From NCBI GenBank assembly GCA_036000545.1, contig DASYVD010000001.1:1-20406 (forward strand): 20,406 bases of DNA, read 5' to 3'. The DNA comes from DASYVD01 sp036000545. Its GTDB lineage: Bacteria > Actinomycetota > UBA4738 > CALAEC01. The notes below the pieces were generated by a model that did no database searches, was not told the DNA's origin, and saw only the letters and a program-made list of their open reading frames with translations. The position numbers and the translations under genes are program-made. Below, piece after piece: positions 1 through 6,723 of the stretch (position 1 is the stretch's first letter; the number at the start of each line of letters is the position of its first letter).

Positions 1-4
1 TCGG

Positions 5-415
5 ATGGCCGAGAAGCACCGCATCGTCATCGCCAAGCCCGGTCTCGATGGGCACGATCGCGGGGCGAAGGTGGTGGCCAGGGCGCTTCGGGACGCGGGC
101 TTCGAGGTCATCTACACGGGCCTGCACCAGACGCCCGAGCAGATCGTCGAGACGACCATCCAGGAGGACGCGGACGCCATCGGCCTCTCCATCCACTCCG
201 GTGCCCACATGACGCTCTTCCCGAGGGTCGTGGATCTGCTCCGAGAGCGGGAGGTGGGGGACGTCATCATCTTCGCCGGAGGCATCATCCCCAAGCAAGA
301 CATCCCCGTGCTCAAAGAGAAGGGCATCGAGGAGATCTTCACTCCCGGGACCCCCACGACGGCGATCGTCGACTGGCTCCACCACCGGCTCAAGGGCCGG
401 AAGGCGGCGAGCTAG
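5..415 (+). CDS. Methylmalonyl-CoA mutase, cobalamin-binding small subunit
   Basis: A 136-residue stand-alone B12-binding domain. In two-subunit mutases this chain holds adenosylcobalamin while a separate large subunit binds the acyl-CoA; the pair interconverts (R)-methylmalonyl-CoA and succinyl-CoA. The DxHxxG cobalamin motif is visible as DGHDRG at residues 15-20, with His17 the expected lower axial ligand of cobalt. It is followed by the S-x-x-SGAH stretch (62-68) and the AGGIIP loop (91-96) of the Rossmann-like fold. The length suits a separate subunit rather than a fused mutase. The ATG lies 5 bases from the window edge, so its ribosome binding site cannot be judged. sucC starts 2 nt after the stop, which supports a route from propionate through methylmalonyl-CoA to succinyl-CoA and succinate. 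The large subunit is not in the window; a small subunit of another acyl-CoA mutase (for example isobutyryl-CoA mutase) cannot be excluded. Confidence 0.88.
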   Translation: MAEKHRIVIAKPGLDGHDRGAKVVARALRDAGFEVIYTGLHQTPEQIVETTIQEDADAIGLSIHSGAHMTLFPRVVDLLREREVGDVIIFAGGIIPKQDIPVLKEKGIEEIFTPGTPTTAIVDWLHHRLKGRKAAS

Positions 416-417
416 GA

Positions 418-1560
418 GTGGATCTCTTCGAACACCAGGGCAAGGAGCTCTTCGCCAGGTTCGGCATCCCGCTGATCGAGGGAGAAGTGGCTCGGTCGCC
501 GGAGGAGGCCCGGCAGGCCGCCAAGCGGCTCGGCGGCTCAGTGGCGGTGAAGGCCCAGGTCCAGATCGGTGGCCGGGGGAAGGGCGGGGGCATCGTCCTG
601 GCCCGTTCGCCCGACGAGGCCGGGGAGGCCTCCCGGAAGATCCTCGAGGGCGGCTTTCGGGGGATGCCCGTCACTCGGGTGCTCTGCGAGCGCCTGGTGG
701 ACATCCGCGGTGAGTTCTACCTGGCGCTCACGCTGGACCGGTCGGCGAAGCGCTACCTGGCCATGGTCTCGACCGAGGGCGGTGTGGACATCGAAGAGCT
801 CGCCTCGACCCGACCGGGCTCGATCCGGCGGTCCTCGATCGACCCCCTTCTCGGCCTCAAGGACTATCAGGTCCGGAGGCTGGTCGCGGGAATCCCCGAA
901 GAGGCTCGTGATGGAGCTGCCGCGGTCCTCCGCAAGCTCTACGAACTGCTCGCCTCGCTTGACGCCACGCTGGTGGAGGTCAACCCACTGGCGCTCCTCG
1001 AGGACGGCCGGATCGTACCGCTCGACGCCAAGGTGACGATCGATGACAACGCCCTGTACAGGCACCCCGACCTTACGGATCTCCAGAAGGCGTTCCCGCT
1101 CGACCCCACGGAGGCTAGGGCGAAGGAGAAAGGGCTCCAGTACGTGAAGCTAGACGGGCAGGTCGGAATCATCGGGAACGGCGCCGGCCTGGTGATGTCC
1201 ACCCTCGACGTCGTGCAGCAGGCGGGAGGCGCCCCGGCCAACTTCCTCGACGTCGGGGGAGGGGCGGGAGCCGAGGTCATGGCGACCTCGCTCGAGGTGA
1301 TCCTGTCCGACCCCGACGTCCGTTCGGTGTTGGTGAACATCTTCGGGGGCATCACTCGCTGCGATCTCGTCGCTCAAGGCATCCTCGAAGCGCTCAAGCG
1401 GGTGGACGCGAAGGTGCCGATCGTGGTCCGTCTCGACGGGACCAACGCCGAACAGGGCCGGACCATCCTTGCGGAGGCCGGTCACGAGCGGATCGTGCCC
1501 GCGGAGACGATGCTCGAGGCGGCCCAGAAGGCCGTTGATTTGGCCAAGGAGCCCGCCTAG
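418..1560 (+). CDS. sucC: Succinate--CoA ligase (ADP/GDP-forming), beta subunit
   Basis: A 380-residue beta subunit of succinyl-CoA synthetase, which converts succinyl-CoA, phosphate and NDP to succinate, CoA and NTP in the TCA cycle. The N-terminal half is an ATP-grasp domain opening with the family-typical MDLFEHQGKELF, with the Mg/nucleotide residues in EVNPLA (187-192) and DAK (203-205). The C-terminal CoA-ligase domain shows GNGAGLVM (253-260), FLDVGGGA (276-283) and NIFGGITRCD (307-316), which form the phosphate/phosphohistidine site. The GTG start is fixed by this canonical N-terminus; a TAGGAG sequence overlaps it, so translational coupling to the preceding gene is likely. Its stop codon shares one base with the sucD start. 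Nucleotide specificity (ADP or GDP) is not readable with confidence. No truncation or missing motif was seen. Confidence 0.97.
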   Translation: MDLFEHQGKELFARFGIPLIEGEVARSPEEARQAAKRLGGSVAVKAQVQIGGRGKGGGIVLARSPDEAGEASRKILEGGFRGMPVTRVLCERLVDIRGEFYLALTLDRSAKRYLAMVSTEGGVDIEELASTRPGSIRRSSIDPLLGLKDYQVRRLVAGIPEEARDGAAAVLRKLYELLASLDATLVEVNPLALLEDGRIVPLDAKVTIDDNALYRHPDLTDLQKAFPLDPTEARAKEKGLQYVKLDGQVGIIGNGAGLVMSTLDVVQQAGGAPANFLDVGGGAGAEVMATSLEVILSDPDVRSVLVNIFGGITRCDLVAQGILEALKRVDAKVPIVVRLDGTNAEQGRTILAEAGHERIVPAETMLEAAQKAVDLAKEPA

Positions 1561-2426
1561 TGTCCGTCTTCGTCGACCGCGAGACGCGCGTCGTCGTCCA
1601 GGGCATCACCGGGAGGGAGGGCTCCTTCCATGCGCTCCGGAACAAGGACTTCGGAACGCAGGTGGTCGCCGGGGTGACGCCGGGGAAGGCCGGCCAGAGC
1701 GTGGACGGGATCCCCGTGTTCGACGGTGTGGTCGATGCCGTCGACACCACCGGGGCCAACACGTCCCTGATCTTCGTCCCGGCCCGGTTTGCGGCGGACG
1801 CCGTGCTCGAGGCTGCAGACGCCGGGATCCGGCTCATCGTGTGCATCACCGAAGGGATTCCGGTCCTGGACATGGCCCGCGTGTACAACTACCTTCGGGG
1901 AAAGGACCACGTGCTGATCGGCCCGAACTGCCCGGGCCTGATCTCTCCCGGGAAGGCGAACGTCGGGATCATCCCGTGGGAGATCACGAAGGAAGGCCCG
2001 GTCGGGCTGGTTTCCCGCTCCGGGACCCTCACCTACCAGATCATGAACGAGCTCACGCAGAGAGGGATCGGACAGTCCACGTGCATCGGCGTCGGAGGGG
2101 ACCCTATCGTGGGCACCGGTTTCGTAGACGTGCTGGCGCGCTTCGAGGAGGACCCGGAGACGAAGGCCGCCGTTCTCATCGGTGAGATCGGCGGCGACGA
2201 CGAGGAGCGGGCCGCCGCGTTCATCCAGCAGCACATGAGCAAGCCCGTAGTCTCATACGTCGCGGGGTTCACCGCTCCGCCCGGGAAGCGGATGGGACAC
2301 GCCGGCGCCATCATCACCGGCTCGCGGGGCACGGCGCAGGCCAAGGCGGAGGCGTTCGAGGCCTCCGGCGTCAAGGTCGGGCGGAACCCGGCCGAGGTTG
2401 CAGAGCTCGTTCAGGTGGTGCTGTGA
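1560..2426 (+). CDS. sucD: Succinate--CoA ligase, alpha subunit
   Basis: A 288-residue alpha subunit that binds CoA and carries the phosphorylated histidine. Visible are the CoA-binding loop GITGREG (15-21), PNCPG (122-126), the GEIGG motif (208-212), and the catalytic histidine in RMGHAGAI, His247. The length matches the family (about 290). The GTG start uses the last base of the sucC TAG stop, and the TGA stop overlaps the ATG of the next gene (TGATG). The two subunits and the downstream membrane protein are therefore almost certainly translated from one mRNA. All expected catalytic features are present. Confidence 0.97.
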   Translation: MSVFVDRETRVVVQGITGREGSFHALRNKDFGTQVVAGVTPGKAGQSVDGIPVFDGVVDAVDTTGANTSLIFVPARFAADAVLEAADAGIRLIVCITEGIPVLDMARVYNYLRGKDHVLIGPNCPGLISPGKANVGIIPWEITKEGPVGLVSRSGTLTYQIMNELTQRGIGQSTCIGVGGDPIVGTGFVDVLARFEEDPETKAAVLIGEIGGDDEERAAAFIQQHMSKPVVSYVAGFTAPPGKRMGHAGAIITGSRGTAQAKAEAFEASGVKVGRNPAEVAELVQVVL

Positions 2427-4270
2427 TGAAGTGCCCCCGGTGTGGAACGGAGAACGCGGCCGACGCCCGGTTCTGTCTGACCTGCGGCGAACCGCTCACC
2501 GAGGACGCACGCCAGCAGGCCGGCGCGACGGACCAGGGAGGACCCCCGGCCGAGGTCCCGCCGCCTCCGGGTCCGGCCCCGGAGACACCACCGAGCCCGC
2601 CGCCAGTGCCCCCGGAGACCCCACCCAGCCCGCCGCCGGTGTTCTCGGCGCCCGCAGGCCCGCCCCCGGAACCTCCGCCCCCGGAACCTCCGCCCCCCTC
2701 CGCGGGTCGGCCCCCTGAGCCCCCGCCGGCGGAGATCCCCGCGGAGGAGACCCGGACGACCGAGCTGCCCCCCGGCGAGGCCCCGCCACCGCGCCGATCG
2801 ACCGCCGCCGAAGTGGGAGCGGTACTGGCCCTCGGGTGGCCCACGGCAATCGTCCGCAGCGTCATCGCCTTCTTGGTCATGCTCCTGCTGGCGGCGGCCA
2901 TCGTCGTGCTGAGCGAGGCCGCCGACCCTAGCGGGCTTCCCTTCTTCGAAGTCCTCAAGGTGATCGGACTAGTGTTCTATGCCTTCCACCACGCCGGGAT
3001 CCGCGGGGAGATAGAACAACTGGAGGTACCGCAGACACCGCAGAGCCCCTTCGGCGGACCAGTGGATTTCTCTTTCACCATCTCTCTCGCCCTCATCCTC
3101 GCCACCATCCTGGGTATGTGGCTGCTCTACCGGGGTGGGCGCTCCGTGGCCCGGTCGGGCGGTGGCGTGGCCTGGGCCCGGGCGTTGCACGGGGCCAAGG
3201 TCGCCATCCCCTACGCCGTGCTGGCCATGGCCATGTCGTTCGTTGCCCGGTTCTCGGAGGAGCTGCCGCAGTCGCCGTTCCTGCCCACCGGCGGGCCCTT
3301 CGAGTTCGGGCCCTCGCCGATCGCCGCGCTCCTGTGGCCGCTGGCTCTGGGCCTGGTGGCCGGAATCATGGGAGGGCTGTCCTCCGCCGAGCGGTGGATG
3401 GCTCCCGAGGGGACGGGCGCCCGCGCTCGGGCTGTGGTCCGGGGGGGCCTGGTCATGACCGCCTACGCGCTGGTGCTGGCGTTCGTCGGCTACCTGGTGG
3501 TCGTGGCCCTCCACCCGAGCTGGCCCCTTCCCTTCTCGCCCCCGTTCTTCGAGACGGTTGCGTCGGAGGGCCTCGGCGGGATCGTGCTCCTCCTCGTGAC
3601 GATCCTCGCTGTCCCCAACCTCGCCGTGTGGGTTCTGGTCCCGGCGATGGGCGGGAACGTTGGTTTCTCCATCGCCGGATTCTCATTAGAGGTCCTGTCC
3701 TACGCTCGGTTTCCGATGGGTTTCGGGGTAACCGAACCCCCCTCCCCGCTTGCACCGATCCCCGGGCTGCCGCAATTCGACACGGCCCCCGCCCCCTATT
3801 TCCTGTTCCTGTTGGTGCCGGTGGTGGCGACCGTCCTCGGCGGCTGGTGGGCGGGCCGCCGGGCGCCGGTACGTTCAGCGAGCGAGGGGGCAGCCGCGGG
3901 GGCGCTCGCCGGGGCCGTGTTCGCCGCCGCCGTGACGGCTCTCACCGTGCTGTCCTCGATCGGCCTGGGGTTCAGCGGTGGGGTGGGAGGCTTCGTCCAA
4001 ACCGGACGAGGACACGTGGGACCGCCGTTCCTGACCGGGGCGCTTCTGGCCCTTGTCTGGGGGGCCCTGGGAGGCGCCCTCGGCGGCCTCCTCGGAGGGC
4101 GCCGGGCGGCCGCGACGGCGTCGGCTCCGCTCGGGTTCGAGGGTCCGGCGCCGGTTCCTCCGCCCGGCGGTACCGAGGCCGTCCCGCCGGTCGCTCCACC
4201 CCCTCCCACCGACGTTCCCCCGAGGGAAGAGGAAGACGAGGAGGACCGGCGGAAGGATCAGCCGGAGTAA
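2426..4270 (+). CDS. Zinc-ribbon, proline-rich, multi-pass membrane protein
   Basis: A 614-residue protein of unknown function. Residues 1-24 form a treble-clef zinc ribbon with CPRC (Cys3, Cys6) and CLTC (Cys17, Cys20). A proline-rich, low-complexity linker follows (about 40-122), including a direct repeat of an ETPPSPPPV unit. The rest is hydrophobic with roughly eight or nine membrane helices (first near 143-165, last in the Gly/Ala/Leu-rich segment near 540-565). It ends in a proline stretch and an acidic tail (REEEDEEDRRKDQPE). The ATG at 2426 overlaps the sucD stop; a GTG one codon earlier is possible but less likely. Translational coupling to sucD suggests constitutive expression with central metabolism, but no enzymatic motif was recognised. 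Similar ribbon-linker-membrane layouts occur in actinobacterial proteins of unknown role; one more lies at 19384-20160. Confidence 0.85.
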   Translation: MKCPRCGTENAADARFCLTCGEPLTEDARQQAGATDQGGPPAEVPPPPGPAPETPPSPPPVPPETPPSPPPVFSAPAGPPPEPPPPEPPPPSAGRPPEPPPAEIPAEETRTTELPPGEAPPPRRSTAAEVGAVLALGWPTAIVRSVIAFLVMLLLAAAIVVLSEAADPSGLPFFEVLKVIGLVFYAFHHAGIRGEIEQLEVPQTPQSPFGGPVDFSFTISLALILATILGMWLLYRGGRSVARSGGGVAWARALHGAKVAIPYAVLAMAMSFVARFSEELPQSPFLPTGGPFEFGPSPIAALLWPLALGLVAGIMGGLSSAERWMAPEGTGARARAVVRGGLVMTAYALVLAFVGYLVVVALHPSWPLPFSPPFFETVASEGLGGIVLLLVTILAVPNLAVWVLVPAMGGNVGFSIAGFSLEVLSYARFPMGFGVTEPPSPLAPIPGLPQFDTAPAPYFLFLLVPVVATVLGGWWAGRRAPVRSASEGAAAGALAGAVFAAAVTALTVLSSIGLGFSGGVGGFVQTGRGHVGPPFLTGALLALVWGALGGALGGLLGGRRAAATASAPLGFEGPAPVPPPGGTEAVPPVAPPPPTDVPPREEEDEEDRRKDQPE

Positions 4271-4311
4271 CCCTCCCGCCACCATGATGCTGCCGGCTGC
4301 GTGGAGACGCA

Positions 4312-4343
4312 CCGCGGGCCCGGGTGTTACCCCGGGCCCGCGG
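4312..4343. terminator. Perfect 13-bp inverted repeat, probable bidirectional terminator
   Basis: CCGCGGGCCCGGG (4312-4324) and CCCGGGCCCGCGG (4331-4343) are perfect reverse complements around a TGTTAC loop. The hairpin starts 41 nt after the stop of the sucCD-operon membrane protein and about 100 nt beyond the stop of the convergent gene at 4444, so it can serve both strands. There is no T-tract, which is usual for intrinsic terminators in high-GC actinobacteria. The remainder of the 173-nt gap (4271-4443) contains no supportable gene. Confidence 0.7.
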
Positions 4344-4443
4344 CCTTCCCCGCTTTCAATCCGGGGGGTCCGCTCGCAATCTCGCGCGTCCGCTTCAACG
4401 CCCTTGGCGAGCTACCCCCTCGGGCCCCCCGTCGATCCCCGGC

Positions 4444-4896
4444 CTACGAGGGCGGCGGTGCCGGCGGAGGCGACCCCGCCATCTGGCTCTCCTGGTAGCG
4501 CACGTACGCCGCGTAGCCAAGGGCCAGCGCCAGGATCAGGCCGATCCAGGTCCCTATCCCGTAGGAGAACCCGGTGGGCTTGATCAGCGCTCGCAGGATC
4601 ACGAAGAGCGCGGCGGCTCCGGCGAGCGCCGCCGAGATAAGGGCCGTAGGAGCCTCGATCTTCATTCCTGCAACGTTGATGCCTTCCCAGATCAGCGCCG
4701 CGATCAAGAGCAGTCCCCCGAGAACCCCCAGGTTATTGAAGCCCCCGATGCTTCCACCGGGTACGTCGAGCCCCAGGAACTCGAAGCTGTTCCACCACGG
4801 GATGAACATGTTGATGAGAAGGGCCAGTCCGCTGATCAGGATGCCCTTCTGGCCCATCGTCAGCGTGGACCAATCGAACCCCGCTCGCTGGTCCAT
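4444..4896 (-). CDS. Small multi-pass membrane protein of unknown function
   Basis: A 150-residue hydrophobic protein starting MDQRAGFDW. It has about four membrane segments (around GILISGLALLINMFIPWW, NLGVLGGLLLIAALIW, ALISAALAGAAALFVIL and WIGLILALALGYAAYV) and a short proline-rich C-terminus (SPPPAPPPS). The ATG at 4896 is preferred over a GTG seven codons upstream because a good ribosome binding site (AAAGGAGT) lies just before it. A promoter-like pair overlaps the end of the next gene upstream (see 4944-4973), so it may be transcribed separately from the two minus-strand genes before it. No family assignment or function was recognised; the repeated GGG/NNLG helices resemble generic small actinobacterial membrane proteins. 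Confidence 0.8.
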   Translation of the reverse strand: MDQRAGFDWSTLTMGQKGILISGLALLINMFIPWWNSFEFLGLDVPGGSIGGFNNLGVLGGLLLIAALIWEGINVAGMKIEAPTALISAALAGAAALFVILRALIKPTGFSYGIGTWIGLILALALGYAAYVRYQESQMAGSPPPAPPPS

Positions 4897-4943
4897 CCCC
4901 ACTCCTTTCCTAGCCACCGCCGATCCGGCGGGGCACCCGCGCG

Positions 4944-4973
4944 ATTTAAGCCGAAGCCCCTCGACAGAGTCAA
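4944..4973 (-). promoter_or_regulatory. Putative promoter of the 4444-4896 gene
   Basis: On the minus strand TTGACT (4973-4968) is followed after 18 nt by TTAAAT (4949-4944), five and four matches to the consensus -35 and -10. The -10 lies in a rare AT-rich patch. It would start RNA near 4937, leaving about 40 nt of leader with a Shine-Dalgarno. The -35 overlaps the last codons of the gene ending at 4970. Confidence 0.5.
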
Positions 4974-5434
4974 GGATGGCGGAGGCCGGACACCCATACC
5001 TCGCGAAGCCCTCTCCCTGCGGCGATTGCCCAAGCCACGGCGATGGCCACGCCGACGGCCAGGCCCCACCCGGGCACCGAAGGGCCGAGAGACCCTGGCC
5101 GGTGGAACAGCAGCCCTGCCAGCGTCAGCAGCAGGGCCACCCCTGCCAGGGCCGCGTCCACGGCCATCACTCGTCCGGGGTGTCGCAGCTCGCGGCCGGC
5201 GCGCGCGCCCACCCAGGCTGCCGCAACGAGGGCGAGGACCGCCGCCGAGGCGGTCGGCCCTCCCCATGCGTTCAGGGAAACGGCGGGAAGGGTAGGGCCG
5301 TCCGCTGTCCCCGCCGGTGCCTGGTACCAGAGCGGCACGAGGCTCCACGCCAGGTATGTGATCGCGGCACACGCAACGAGGACGTCGGTCCGACATGACG
5401 GGCGTCTGCGGAATGGCGGAACGCCCGGACGCAC
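4970..5434 (-). CDS. Membrane protein of unknown function
   Basis: A 154-residue protein with an arginine-rich N-terminus (MRPGVPPFRRRPSCR) followed by about four hydrophobic helices, including segments near 20-36, 62-78, 91-108 and 122-140. It starts at a GTG only 9 nt after the stop of the zinc-finger membrane protein gene (5444-6031), so the two probably form an operon. No clear Shine-Dalgarno is seen, consistent with translational coupling. Codon composition looks like the surrounding genome, with GC-rich third positions. Function is unknown; together with its neighbour it may form a membrane assembly, but that is only inferred from adjacency. Confidence 0.72.
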   Translation of the reverse strand: MRPGVPPFRRRPSCRTDVLVACAAITYLAWSLVPLWYQAPAGTADGPTLPAVSLNAWGGPTASAAVLALVAAAWVGARAGRELRHPGRVMAVDAALAGVALLLTLAGLLFHRPGSLGPSVPGWGLAVGVAIAVAWAIAAGRGLREVWVSGLRHP

Positions 5435-5443
5435 GGCCCCGTC

Positions 5444-6031
5444 TCAGGACGACCGTCGCAGCCGAACCATCCCCACCAGCGCGGCCCCCAAGGCTCCGGC
5501 CAGGGCCACGTAGGGAGCCGGCGTGTGACTGGTGAAGTCCGGCGCCCTCACCAGCGCGACCCCCACCGCTCCAGCGGCGGCGACGCCCATCGCTGTGTAC
5601 AGCACAGCGGAGTACCGAAGGACGGTTGGCCACCGCCGGAGCAAGGCCACTGCCGCGGCGACGGTTGCCGTCAGCAGGAGGAGGCCGGCGAGGAAAGGCC
5701 ACGGATCGGGGCGGAGTCTCCAGGCCGAAAGCATCCCGGTCAGCGCGCCGAACCGGTCCCAGGGCAGAAGCGTTGCCAGGAGGGCCGTCGCCAGCAGAAT
5801 CGCCGCGGATGCATCGGGGAACCGGGACCCCAGGCTTCGGGGGCGAATGGCCGGGCGAACGGGCTCGCCAACCACACGCCGTGCGCACTCCGTGCAAAGC
5901 ACCTGGCCCCGGACGGGAACCGCGCAGGCGAGGCAGGCGGGGCGTCCGCACTCCGCACAGAGCTCGACGGCCTGTCGGTCGCGGTGGACCCCGCACCATT
6001 TGCTCTCGAGGGCGGTGGATTCGCTCGCCAT
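5444..6031 (-). CDS. B-box-like zinc-finger membrane protein
   Basis: A 195-residue protein. The N-terminus has a B-box-type arrangement of metal ligands: CxxH (Cys13, His16), CxxC (Cys25, Cys28), CxxC (Cys33, Cys36) and CxxC (Cys46, Cys49). About four to five membrane helices follow (from near residue 73 to the end). Bacterial B-box/membrane proteins are common in Actinomycetota and are mostly uncharacterised; the finger is presumed cytoplasmic and protein-binding. The ATG at 6031 has only an AGGCGG sequence touching it, but a CAGAAT hexamer ends exactly 7 nt upstream, so the mRNA may be leaderless. It is divergent from purN across a 68-nt gap and is followed at 9 nt by another membrane protein gene. 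Function is not known. Confidence 0.82.
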   Translation of the reverse strand: MASESTALESKWCGVHRDRQAVELCAECGRPACLACAVPVRGQVLCTECARRVVGEPVRPAIRPRSLGSRFPDASAAILLATALLATLLPWDRFGALTGMLSAWRLRPDPWPFLAGLLLLTATVAAAVALLRRWPTVLRYSAVLYTAMGVAAAGAVGVALVRAPDFTSHTPAPYVALAGALGAALVGMVRLRRSS

Positions 6032-6061
6032 CCGCCTGATTCTGCCGGTCGGAGCGTCCGT

Positions 6062-6090
6062 TTGACACCCTCACTGCGTGCCCGTAGGTT
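6062..6090 (+). promoter_or_regulatory. Sigma-A-type promoter of purN-purH, near-leaderless
   Basis: TTGACA (6062-6067), a perfect -35, is separated by exactly 17 nt from TAGGTT (6085-6090). Initiation 6-9 nt after the -10 places the RNA 5' end at about 6096-6100, within 0-4 nt of the purN GTG at 6100. No Shine-Dalgarno precedes that GTG, so leaderless translation is the simplest reading. Confidence 0.75.
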
Positions 6091-6099
6091 CGGGCGGCG

Positions 6100-6723
6100 G
6101 TGGACGCTCGCGTCGCGGTGCTCGCTTCGGGCACGGGGACCAACCTCCAGGCCCTCCTCGATGATCCGGCGGTCGGTCCCAACGTGGTCCTGGTGATCTC
6201 CGACCGGGAGGACGCCGGGGCGTTGAAGCGCGCGGCGGACCGTGGTGTGACGGGCGTGTTTCTCGACCCCGGCGCCCACGCCGGCCGGGAAGCCTACGAT
6301 AGGGCGCTCCTCGAGCTCCTCCGGAAGGAGGGGATAACCATCGTGTGCCTGGCGGGATTCATGCGGATCCTCACCCCGCCCCTCGTCCGGGCCTATTGGG
6401 GCAGGATGCTCAACGTACATCCGTCGCTCCTCCCGTCGTTCCCTGGGGCCCACGCTCCCCGGGACGCCCTGGCGTGGGGGGTAAAGGTCACCGGAGCCAC
6501 GGTGCACCTCGTTGACGAGGAGGTAGATCACGGGCCGGTCGTCCTCCAGGAAAGCGTCCCGGTCTTCCCGGACGACGACGAGGGGACGCTCCACGCCCGG
6601 ATCCAGGAGGTGGAACACCGCATCTATCCGAAGGCGGTGGGACTGCTCATCGAGGGACGACTGAAGATGGAGGGCCGGCGGGTCACCATCGAAGGAAACC
6701 GGGAGTCGGCGGAGGCGAGGTGA
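6100..6723 (+). CDS. purN: Phosphoribosylglycinamide formyltransferase (GART)
   Basis: A 207-residue enzyme transferring the formyl group of 10-formyl-tetrahydrofolate to GAR, the third step of purine synthesis. The N-terminus VAVLASGTGTNLQALL contains the phosphate-binding loop. The catalytic residues are visible: Asn105 and His107 in NVHPSLLP and the Asp in VDEEVDHGPV (Asp143), matching the Asn/His/Asp set of E. coli PurN. The length is typical. The GTG start at 6100 is supported by the canonical N-terminus and by the promoter ending 9 nt before it. The stop overlaps the purH start (GTGA), so the two are translationally coupled. Both enzymes consume 10-formyl-THF, which the folD product in this window helps make. 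Confidence 0.97.
   Translation: MDARVAVLASGTGTNLQALLDDPAVGPNVVLVISDREDAGALKRAADRGVTGVFLDPGAHAGREAYDRALLELLRKEGITIVCLAGFMRILTPPLVRAYWGRMLNVHPSLLPSFPGAHAPRDALAWGVKVTGATVHLVDEEVDHGPVVLQESVPVFPDDDEGTLHARIQEVEHRIYPKAVGLLIEGRLKMEGRRVTIEGNRESAEAR

Noticed and set aside
2540..2790. Proline-codon tandem repeats considered as a CRISPR-like or minisatellite array.
   Set aside because: The repetition follows codons for Pro/Glu in an open frame and is explained by the proline-rich linker.
4860..6182. A 440-codon minus-strand open frame overlapping the small membrane genes.
   Set aside because: Translation is Arg/Gly/Pro-rich without hydrophobic order; the other frame gives three membrane proteins with zinc ligands and helices.
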